From the NCBI GenBank assembly GCA_937146765.1, contig CAKZRP010000075.1, positions 1 through 64,000 on the forward strand: a stretch of DNA of 64,000 nt. The letters are read 5' to 3'. The notes under the pieces were generated by a model. That model had not been told where the DNA came from. It made no database searches and saw only the letters and a list, made by a program, of their open reading frames with translations. The stretch is from an uncultured Paracoccaceae bacterium (GTDB lineage: Bacteria > Pseudomonadota > Alphaproteobacteria > Rhodobacterales > Rhodobacteraceae). Positions 57,496 through 64,000 of this stretch are shown in pieces. Every line of letters starts with the position of its first letter. The first letter of the stretch is position 1. Made by a program: the position numbers and the translations under genes.

Positions 57496-58791
57496 ATGGT
57501 TCTGGCACGACGCATTTCTGCCGTTGCACTTTTGTGCGGCCTGACGGCATGCGGCCTGCCGATTGCGGGTTCGGCGCCGAAAGATGATGGCAGCGGAGCG
57601 CCCCGCAGCAATTTCGCGCAGGATCAGGATGCGCCGCAGTCCGAAGTGATCAGCACCCTGATGCAGCGTCGCACCCTGCTGCAGCCCGGCAGCGTCTATT
57701 CCGACGTGGCCGCAACCGCGCTCAGCGCCTCGGCCCGGTCCTCGGAGGCGGCGCTGGTCGCGGCCCGGCTGCGGGCAGAGGCCAAGTCCAAGAACTGGCT
57801 GCCGGGGCTGACACCCTCGGTCAGTCTCAACGATCTGGGCGACATGGTGGCGAACCTGCTGCTGGAACAGGTGCTGTTCGACAATGGGCGCCGCAAGGCC
57901 GAGCGTGCCTTCGCCGCTGCGGATGTGGAAGTGGCCGCCGTCAGCCTGTCCGAAGACATGAACAACCGGGTCAAGACCGCCGTCAGCCTCTATGTGGCGG
58001 GGCTGCGCGGCGATGAGAAGGCCGCCTATTCCCACCGCGCCATCAACACCATGCGCGATTTCGAGCGCGTGGTGGTCGGACGGGTCAATGGCGGCGTCTC
58101 CGACCGGTCCGACCTCAATGTGGTGCAATCGAAGATCAGCGGCGTGCAGTCGAGCATGGCCGATGCCAGCGATGCTGCCCGCACCGCCAGAGCCGAGCTT
58201 GAGGCGATGACCGGCCGCCAGTTTCCCGCCGCCCCGCAACGGCTGGACCTGAACCTGCCGCCGGATGGCAGCGCCTACCTCAGCGTACTCAAGGCAAAAT
58301 CCGAGGCCGCACGGGCGGTGGAACAGGCTACGATGGAACGGGCCGGCATGTTGCCCGGGGTCTCGGCCACCGGTCAGGTCGGCACCGAGGGCTCGGGCGC
58401 GGGTCTGCTGCTCAACCTTTCCGAACCCCTTGGGCTCGGCACCCCTGCGGCCCTGCAGGCGGTGGATGCCGCCAAGGAGGCCGCGCTGCGCCGGATCGGC
58501 GAGGTCGAGGAGGAGGCCCGGCGCGATTACAGCCGCGAGATCCAGCGCCTCGCCTCCTATCGTCGCCAGGAGCAGGAGGCCCTCGCCCTGTCGAGCGCCA
58601 GCCGCGAGACCTATGCCCTGTTCAAGGCCCAGTTCGAAGCGGGTCAACGTCCGGTGATGGATGTGATCCCGATCTACGAAGAATTGGTGAAGCGCGAGCA
58701 GGCCTATATCGACGCGAAGTATGAAGTGGTTCTGATCCAGCTGTCGCTTGCGGCGGCTCTGGGTCTGTTGGCGGATGGGGACAAGATTTGA
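57496..58791 (+). CDS. TolC-family outer membrane lipoprotein of the type I secretion system
   Basis: The 431-residue protein begins with a lipoprotein signal (MVLARRISAVALLCGLTAC, lipobox Cys at 19). The rest is mostly long helices rich in Ala, Glu and Arg, as in TolC-type outer membrane factors (AALVAARLRAEAKSKNWLPG and LGTPAALQAVDAAKEAALRRI split over the two repeats). It should form the outer-membrane duct for the adhesin. GAGGAA precedes ATG 57496. Its stop overlaps the start of the ABC gene. Confidence 0.85.
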   Translation: MVLARRISAVALLCGLTACGLPIAGSAPKDDGSGAPRSNFAQDQDAPQSEVISTLMQRRTLLQPGSVYSDVAATALSASARSSEAALVAARLRAEAKSKNWLPGLTPSVSLNDLGDMVANLLLEQVLFDNGRRKAERAFAAADVEVAAVSLSEDMNNRVKTAVSLYVAGLRGDEKAAYSHRAINTMRDFERVVVGRVNGGVSDRSDLNVVQSKISGVQSSMADASDAARTARAELEAMTGRQFPAAPQRLDLNLPPDGSAYLSVLKAKSEAARAVEQATMERAGMLPGVSATGQVGTEGSGAGLLLNLSEPLGLGTPAALQAVDAAKEAALRRIGEVEEEARRDYSREIQRLASYRRQEQEALALSSASRETYALFKAQFEAGQRPVMDVIPIYEELVKREQAYIDAKYEVVLIQLSLAAALGLLADGDKI

Positions 58792-61622
58792 CGGATCATG
58801 ACAACACCGAACCGCCCTCCATCCCCCTCGGCCCGCGCAAGGGCAAATCGCGCCTGACCCTTGCGGATCTCGCGGGACGCCTGTCTCGCGGTCTGCGCAG
58901 GGAGCGCCGTGGATCGACCCAACCCGAGGCGCAGGCGGTCACCATCTCGCGGATCAGCGCGGGCCCGACGGACCTGTCGGACGCGGCCAGCCCAAGAGCT
59001 GCCCGGCCGATGCTGATGATCCCGCCCGCCCCGCGCCTGACGCTGGAGGAGGCCACAGACATGGCGGCGGACCCCGCCAAGGATCCGCAGCCCGGCCCAA
59101 TCGCCGCTCTTGCTGCCGTCGCCACTGCGGACACAGAAACTGCCACGCCAAACCCGAAAGCGTCGGAGCCGACATTCCCAATGCCGATCGCAGCCGCGCC
59201 GCAGGCAGAACCGGCAGCGCCCCTGTTGCAGGTTACACGCAGCACGCCGCTTGTCGTCTCGCCCCCCGCATCGGAGGCAGGGACCGTCGAGGGGGCCGAG
59301 GTAGACGTGCCCCAAGACATGGCCAAGGACATGGCCGAGGACATGGCCAAGGACCAAGGCCGTGCCGCGAAACGGTCTATTCAGTCGACCACAGGCACCG
59401 ATCGAGCCGACCTGTCGCAGAGCGCGGCCGACCAGGCGCCTTCTCCATCAGGAGCCACGTATGACGCAGAGGACGCCCCGACAGAATGGGCCGAAGCACC
59501 GGAGAGCGCCGAAGCACGACTGCACCGGTTGAAAGCGCGGGCACATCTGCTCTGCCGCCTTGCCGGGCTGCGTGGGGTGACCCTGTCGCAGCAAGATCTG
59601 GTCGAGGATCTGCAAGCGCGCGGAGCGGAGGGCGTGACCCCGGCCGCCCTGGCGGCGGCCCTGACCGGGGCCGGGCTGCGCTGCAAACTGGTGGCGACCA
59701 AGACGCCGAGGCCGCGCAACTGGCCGGGCATTGCCATCATGCAAGGTGGTCAGCCGGTGCTGGTGCTGAGCCAGGGCAAGGCGGGTGTGACGATCTACGA
59801 CACCTCCTGCCCTGACAATCGCGCCGAAGTGCCGATGCGGGATTTCATGCCGTTCTATAGCGGCCAGATCCTGTCCACCCGCGCCAGCTTCAGCCAATTG
59901 GCAGAACGCCACACGCCGCAGCTCGATACGTCGCATTGGTTCTGGGGCGAGTTTTCCAAGTACCGCCGCCAGATGGCGGAGATTATGCTGGGCTCGTTGG
60001 TGGCGAACCTGCTGGCGGTCGCGGTGGCGCTGTTCTCGTTGCAGGTCTACGACCGGGTGGTGCCACATCAATCCGAGGCGACGCTCTGGGTACTGGCGGT
60101 GGGGGCCTTGGCGGCGATCACCCTCGAAGGGATGCTGAAACTGGCCCGGGCGCGGATCACCGATGCCGCCGGGCGCCAGATCGACCTCGCGGTGCAGCAC
60201 AAGCTGATGCGGCGAGTGATCGGCCTGCGCCTCGACCAGAGCCCGCTGCCGCCCTCCGGTCTCTTTGCGGCGATGCGCGATTTCTCCTCGGTGCGGGAGT
60301 TCTTCACCTCCACCACCCTGTCGACGCTGGCCGACGTGCCCTTCATCGCGGTGTTCCTGCTGCTGGTCGCCTCGATCGGCGGGCCGGTGGTCTATGTGAT
60401 CCTGATCGGCGCGCTGCTGATGCTGCTGCCGGGCTATTTCCTGCAGAAGAAGATGCTCGCCACAACCAGGCTGGCACAGGGCGCCTCGGCCAAGAGCGGG
60501 CGGCTGCTGCATGAGGTGGTGAGCGAGATGGAAACGCTGAAGACCCAGCGCGGCGAGGATCGGGTCCTGCGGCTCTGGGACGAGCTGAACGTGCTCTCCT
60601 CGCAGGCCTCGAGCGGTCAGCGCAAACTCGCGAGCGCCCTCACCTACTGGAGCCAGGGGGTGCAACAGGCGACCTATATCTGTGCGGTGATCCTTGGCAC
60701 CTACATGGTCTTTGCCGGCGAGTTCACCGTCGGCACCATTATCGCCACCGGCATCCTGACCAGCCGCACCCTGGCGCCCTTGACGCAATTTGCCGGCACC
60801 CTGGCGCGCTGGAGCAATGTGCGCGCCGCGCTTGATGCGCTGGACGTGATCGCCGCCGCGCCGCAGGAGCGCGAGAAGGGCCGCGCCTATCTGCGTCGCG
60901 AGCGCATCGAGGGGCGGTTCGAGCTGCGCGAGGTGCTGTTCCGCTACGACCCCGAAGGCACGCCCAATGTGGACGTCAATGCCGTTGCGGTCACCCCGGG
61001 CCAGCGGGTGGCTGTGCTGGGTGTCAATGGCTCCGGCAAATCGACCCTGCTAAAGCTGCTTGCTGGGCTTTACACACCGCAAAAGGGCCGGGTCATGCTC
61101 GACGGCACCGACATGAGCCAGATCGAGCCGCGCGACCTGCGCCGCCACATCGGCTATCTCGGTCAGGAGGTGAAGCTCTTCTCCGGCAGCCTGCGCGACA
61201 ACCTCAACCTGACGCTGCTGCCGCATGAGGACGAGCGGCTGATGGAAGCGCTTGAATTCGCAGGTCTCGCGCCCTTTGTGCGGGCACATCCGCGTGGCCT
61301 CGACCTGACGATCGGCGATGGCGGCTCCGGTCTCTCCATCGGCCAGCGCCAGGCCCTGGGCTGGGCGCGACTGCATCTGCAGAACCCCTCGGTGGTGCTG
61401 CTGGACGAACCCACCGCGGCGCTGGACCAGACCCTGGAACGCACCTTGGTCAGCCGTCTGGACGGCTGGCTCGGCAACCGGACGGCGATCATTGCCACGC
61501 ATCGTATGCCGATCCTGTCGCTCACCAACCGCACCCTGATCCTGCAGGCCGGTCGCATGGTGGTGGACGGGCCGCGCGACGAAGTTCTGGCCCATCTCAA
61601 TGCAGGAGCAAAAGCGTCATGA
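58788..61622 (+). CDS. type I secretion ABC transporter (LapB-like) with long N-terminal extension
   Basis: The 944-residue exporter has a 243-residue N-terminal extension rich in Ala, Pro, Asp and Lys with DMAKDMAEDMAKD repeats, then a peptidase-C39-like domain lacking the catalytic Cys (LSQQDLVEDL, about 245-375), a six-helix membrane domain (about 395-680) and a nucleotide-binding domain with GVNGSGKST, LSIGQRQALGWARL and VVLLDEPTAALD. Relatives are about 720 residues, so the extension is unusual. The TTG start overlaps the TolC-like stop as TTGA; later ATGs (such as 59010) are possible. Exports the adhesin with the HlyD and TolC partners. Confidence 0.85.
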   Translation: MTDHDNTEPPSIPLGPRKGKSRLTLADLAGRLSRGLRRERRGSTQPEAQAVTISRISAGPTDLSDAASPRAARPMLMIPPAPRLTLEEATDMAADPAKDPQPGPIAALAAVATADTETATPNPKASEPTFPMPIAAAPQAEPAAPLLQVTRSTPLVVSPPASEAGTVEGAEVDVPQDMAKDMAEDMAKDQGRAAKRSIQSTTGTDRADLSQSAADQAPSPSGATYDAEDAPTEWAEAPESAEARLHRLKARAHLLCRLAGLRGVTLSQQDLVEDLQARGAEGVTPAALAAALTGAGLRCKLVATKTPRPRNWPGIAIMQGGQPVLVLSQGKAGVTIYDTSCPDNRAEVPMRDFMPFYSGQILSTRASFSQLAERHTPQLDTSHWFWGEFSKYRRQMAEIMLGSLVANLLAVAVALFSLQVYDRVVPHQSEATLWVLAVGALAAITLEGMLKLARARITDAAGRQIDLAVQHKLMRRVIGLRLDQSPLPPSGLFAAMRDFSSVREFFTSTTLSTLADVPFIAVFLLLVASIGGPVVYVILIGALLMLLPGYFLQKKMLATTRLAQGASAKSGRLLHEVVSEMETLKTQRGEDRVLRLWDELNVLSSQASSGQRKLASALTYWSQGVQQATYICAVILGTYMVFAGEFTVGTIIATGILTSRTLAPLTQFAGTLARWSNVRAALDALDVIAAAPQEREKGRAYLRRERIEGRFELREVLFRYDPEGTPNVDVNAVAVTPGQRVAVLGVNGSGKSTLLKLLAGLYTPQKGRVMLDGTDMSQIEPRDLRRHIGYLGQEVKLFSGSLRDNLNLTLLPHEDERLMEALEFAGLAPFVRAHPRGLDLTIGDGGSGLSIGQRQALGWARLHLQNPSVVLLDEPTAALDQTLERTLVSRLDGWLGNRTAIIATHRMPILSLTNRTLILQAGRMVVDGPRDEVLAHLNAGAKAS

Positions 61623-62791
61623 GCATTGCCGCCGACATGGACCTCATTGAGGGCACCCGCGCCTCCAGCCGGATCATCCAGCTGGTGGCGCTGGCGCTGG
61701 CGGTCTTCCTCACCTGGGCCGGCTTTGCCTCGGTCGACGAGATCGTGCGGGCAGATGGCCAGGTGGTCTCTTCCTCGCGCGCCCAGATCGTGCAGAACCT
61801 CGAGGGCGGCATCCTTGCCGAGCTGCATGTGCGCCAGGGCGACGTGGTGCAGGCCGGTCAGGTGCTGGCCAAGCTGCAGGACACCAAGTTCCGCGCCATG
61901 GCCGATGATCTGCACGACCAGATTGATGCGCTGGAGATCAAGCAATATCGCCTTGAGGCGGAGATCGAGGGCGCCTTTGAATTTGCCGTGCCGGATGTGC
62001 TGGCGCTGCGCTCGCCGGATATCCTCGCCTCTGAACAGGCCCTTCTGAAGGCGCGCCAGGGAGATTTCAACAGCCGCCGCAACAGTGCCGAAGATCTCCT
62101 GCGGCAGTTGAAAAACGAATTGTCCAACCTGCAATCGCTGCATGAACAGAAGATCGTCGCCCTGTTGGAAGTGAACGAAGCCAAGAAAAAGGTCAGCGAT
62201 GCGCAGGCCAGGTTCGACGAGATCGGCACCCAGGCGGAGCTGACGCTGGCGGAGGAATACTCCGACACTCTGCGCCAGCTGACCTCGCTGCGGCAGGAAC
62301 AGCGACTGGCGCGCGACCAGCTCAATCGAACCGTGATCACCTCGCCCATGGCAGGGATCGTGAACAGCCTTGCGGTGACCACCATCGGCGGCGTGGTGCG
62401 CCCCGGTGACGAGATCCTGGAGATCATCCCCCTCGGCGAAGAGCTCTTTGTCGAGGCGCGGGTGAAGCCCGAGGATATCGCCAATGTGGAACGCGGCCAG
62501 GATGTGACGATCAAGCTCTCGTCCTATGACTACACCATCTATGGCTCGCTGCGCGGCAAGGTGGATGTGGTCTCGGCCGACACCTTCGAGGATGAGCGCG
62601 ATCCGCGTGCGACGCCCTATTACCGGGTCACGGTGCGGGTGGACCGGTCCAGTCTCACCGCCCGCCAGCAGCAGATCGAGATCCGCCCCGGGATGCGGGC
62701 CATTGCCGAGCTGCAGACCGGATCCAAGACGATCCTGACCTATCTGCTGAAACCGCTCTACAAGTCGCGCGAAGCCTTCCGCGAGCCCTGA
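61619..62791 (+). CDS. HlyD-family periplasmic adaptor of the type I secretion system
   Basis: The 390-residue protein has one N-terminal membrane helix (IIQLVALALAVFLTWAGFA), a lipoyl/barrel-sandwich start (SRAQIVQNLEGGILAELHV), a long coiled-coil hairpin (about 95-230) and a C-terminal beta-barrel (VRPGDEILEIIPLGEELFVEA onward). ATG 61619 overlaps the ABC gene by four bases. It links the inner-membrane exporter to the TolC-like lipoprotein. An intrinsic terminator follows. Confidence 0.93.
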   Translation: MSIAADMDLIEGTRASSRIIQLVALALAVFLTWAGFASVDEIVRADGQVVSSSRAQIVQNLEGGILAELHVRQGDVVQAGQVLAKLQDTKFRAMADDLHDQIDALEIKQYRLEAEIEGAFEFAVPDVLALRSPDILASEQALLKARQGDFNSRRNSAEDLLRQLKNELSNLQSLHEQKIVALLEVNEAKKKVSDAQARFDEIGTQAELTLAEEYSDTLRQLTSLRQEQRLARDQLNRTVITSPMAGIVNSLAVTTIGGVVRPGDEILEIIPLGEELFVEARVKPEDIANVERGQDVTIKLSSYDYTIYGSLRGKVDVVSADTFEDERDPRATPYYRVTVRVDRSSLTARQQQIEIRPGMRAIAELQTGSKTILTYLLKPLYKSREAFREP

Positions 62792-62824
62792 GCCGTCGCG
62801 ACCCCTGCCCCGCAAGACCCATGG

Positions 62825-62866
62825 AACAACCCGCCCCGGCATGACCGCGGCGGGTTGTTATTTTGA
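62825..62866 (+). terminator. terminator of the adhesin export operon
   Basis: An 11-bp stem AACAACCCGCC/GGCGGGTTGTT with a 13-base loop is followed by ATTTTG. It lies 34 bases after the HlyD-like gene and 30 bases downstream of the convergent protease gene. Confidence 0.75.
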
Positions 62867-62895
62867 GCCTTGGGCGGTTTTCGGCCGCGGCGGCG

Positions 62896-63603
62896 TCAGA
62901 TCGCCGCCCGCATCATCGCCTGCAGCGTATTGTCGAGCGTGGTGCTGATGGAGACCGGCCGTCGGCCCATCGCGGCCTTGGAAGAGATCACCGAGACGAT
63001 CCGCGGCGACTGCCCGGGACGCAGTTCCAGCACCGGCGCACCGGAAGCGCCGAAGTCCACCTGGCAGGACATCACCAGCAACCGGGTGCGCTGCGAGATC
63101 ACCTGGCAGCCCTGTTCCAGACTGGGCCGGGTCGCATTGTGGTAGCTGTAGGACAGCACATTGAGGTTGGTGCCCTTGCCGCCGGCGGGGGCGGTGCCGA
63201 AGGGGCGCACCTCGGCCTGGCTGATCGGGCTGGCGAGGCGCAGCACCGCGAGGTCATGTCCCAGCTGGTTCTTGCCGGCCGCGCGATATTCATAGGACGG
63301 GTGTACCACCGCCTTGGTGGCCATCCGGGAAGCCTTGACCCGGCGGCCATCCAGTCCCGCCTCGAAGCGGATGCCGGTGGGATTGACCTGCCGGCCGGTC
63401 CGCGCATCATAGACGCAATGCGCCGCGGTCAGCACCAGATTGGGGGCAATCAGCGTGCCCGTGCACATGTATTTCCCGGCGATGTTGAGGCGCCCCACGG
63501 CTTCCCACCCCGGCAGGCTGTTCGCCCGGTGATCCCCTGCCTCGGCCGTGACGGACATGCCCAAGGACAGGCATGCCGCGAGTATCGCAAGCATCAGTCT
63601 CAT
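62896..63603 (-). CDS. trypsin-like (S1) serine protease, secreted
   Basis: The 235-residue protein has a signal peptide (MRLMLAILAACLSLGMSVTA to EAGDH) and the S1 triad: His in LTAAHCVYD, Asp in GHDLAVLRL and Ser in DFGASGAPVL (G-x-S-G). It is likely periplasmic or secreted. ATG 63603 follows GGAGTGG. It converges on the adhesin export operon; cleavage of the adhesin would be a natural idea, but there is no direct evidence. Confidence 0.87.
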   Translation of the reverse strand: MRLMLAILAACLSLGMSVTAEAGDHRANSLPGWEAVGRLNIAGKYMCTGTLIAPNLVLTAAHCVYDARTGRQVNPTGIRFEAGLDGRRVKASRMATKAVVHPSYEYRAAGKNQLGHDLAVLRLASPISQAEVRPFGTAPAGGKGTNLNVLSYSYHNATRPSLEQGCQVISQRTRLLVMSCQVDFGASGAPVLELRPGQSPRIVSVISSKAAMGRRPVSISTTLDNTLQAMMRAAI

Positions 63604-64000
63604 CGTTCCACTCCATATTCCCACCCGGACAGCCTCAATCAGGGCTGGGGCTGGAATATGGCTGGTTGCGGATCGGCCTTGGCCAATTCGTGGAGTGATT
63701 GTGACATCGTTAACATTTCTTAACCCCCCCAGGTCAGAGAGGTCCAGTGTGGCAGAATGTTAAGGAAATGCTTGGGGAAAGGATAAGAATATAGACAAAT
63801 GCCAGACAACCCTCCGGTATTTAACAATAATTATCTAGATTTTCCGGCGCCGAGCGCTGGCGGAAGTCAGGTTTTCTTGGCGATGGCTGCGTAAGGCCCC
63901 CGTGATTTCGACGGAATTTGTCAGAATCGCCACAATTGTACGCCCACTGGAATGCATCAAATCAGGCGGCATTGCGTAAACTTTTAGGCATCAGAACGTG
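63604..64000. other. intergenic region at the window end
   Basis: 397 bases with several AT-rich stretches and no gene recognised. TTAAC-ATTTC-TTAACC at 63710-63725 is a pair of TTAAC elements resembling CtrA half-sites, although the spacing is one base short of the usual TTAA-N7-TTAA. It could also be part of the protease promoter. Confidence 0.4.

Noticed and set aside
54727..58647. Open frame of 1306 codons on the minus strand
   Set aside because: Shadow of the adhesin and TolC-like genes; the Ile/Val/Gly repeats simply mirror the Asp/Gly codon tract.
58788..61622. Bacteriocin exporter with active C39 peptidase
   Set aside because: The C39-like domain lacks the catalytic Cys, and the neighbouring substrate is a large adhesin without a double-Gly leader.

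Overview
The window is about 64 kb of GC-rich, densely packed chromosome. The content points to a Rhodobacteraceae / Roseobacter-group alphaproteobacterium: a BioR-like box before bioB, a Paracoccus-type quinohemoprotein amine dehydrogenase locus, GlxA-type and GcvT-family methylamine genes, and a prkA-yeaH-spoVR stress operon. This placement is inferred from gene content and style, not from a marker gene. No plasmid, phage, transposase, IS or CRISPR array was seen.

Layout. 1-77: 3' part of a tRNA-Tyr. 297-1913: a DUF2478 gene and bioB (minus), with a BioR-type operator. 2057-8345: promoter candidate, TPP riboswitch and a complete thiamin operon thiC-O-S-G-E-F-D. ThiF carries a C-terminal rhodanese domain and lacks the usual zinc cysteines. 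8491-11078: 5-oxoprolinase pxpB-C-A (minus), divergent from a LysR gene. 11236-17234: LysR, Rieske oxygenase, an 89-residue protein, a GlxA/AraC regulator and a dimethylglycine-dehydrogenase-like flavoprotein, probably for catabolism of an N-methylated compound. 17274-22392 (minus): methyltransferase, acyl-CoA synthetase, aldehyde dehydrogenase and an AcoR-like regulator.

22437-31989 holds a whole quinohemoprotein amine dehydrogenase system: qhpG (minus), then divergent qhpA-D-C-B-E-F and the AraC-type qhpR. The gamma subunit has every residue needed for the cysteine tryptophylquinone cofactor and the three thioether crosslinks, plus a 28-residue leader. With the neighbouring aldehyde dehydrogenase and acyl-CoA ligase it could form a route amine to aldehyde to acid to acyl-CoA.

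32186-38454: a TPR/GT41 protein, purU, a lower-GC coiled-coil membrane protein next to tRNA-Gln(TTG), and a winged-helix/TPR regulator. 38903-45526 (minus): a branched-chain-amino-acid-type ABC transporter (livH-M-G-F, livK) with an acyl-CoA synthetase inside the operon, suggesting uptake and activation of a carboxylic acid. 46171-48984: a PHP-domain protein, cueR and glutathione-dependent formaldehyde dehydrogenase. 49076-53868 (minus): prkA-yeaH-spoVR. 54643-62791: a self-contained adhesin export locus with a Bap-like adhesin, TolC-like lipoprotein, type I ABC exporter and HlyD-like adaptor, followed by a convergent trypsin-like protease gene.

The most interesting items are the qhp system with its nested palindrome in the qhpG/qhpA intergenic region, the ThiF-rhodanese fusion without a zinc site, and the Bap export locus whose ABC protein has a 243-residue low-complexity N-terminal extension.
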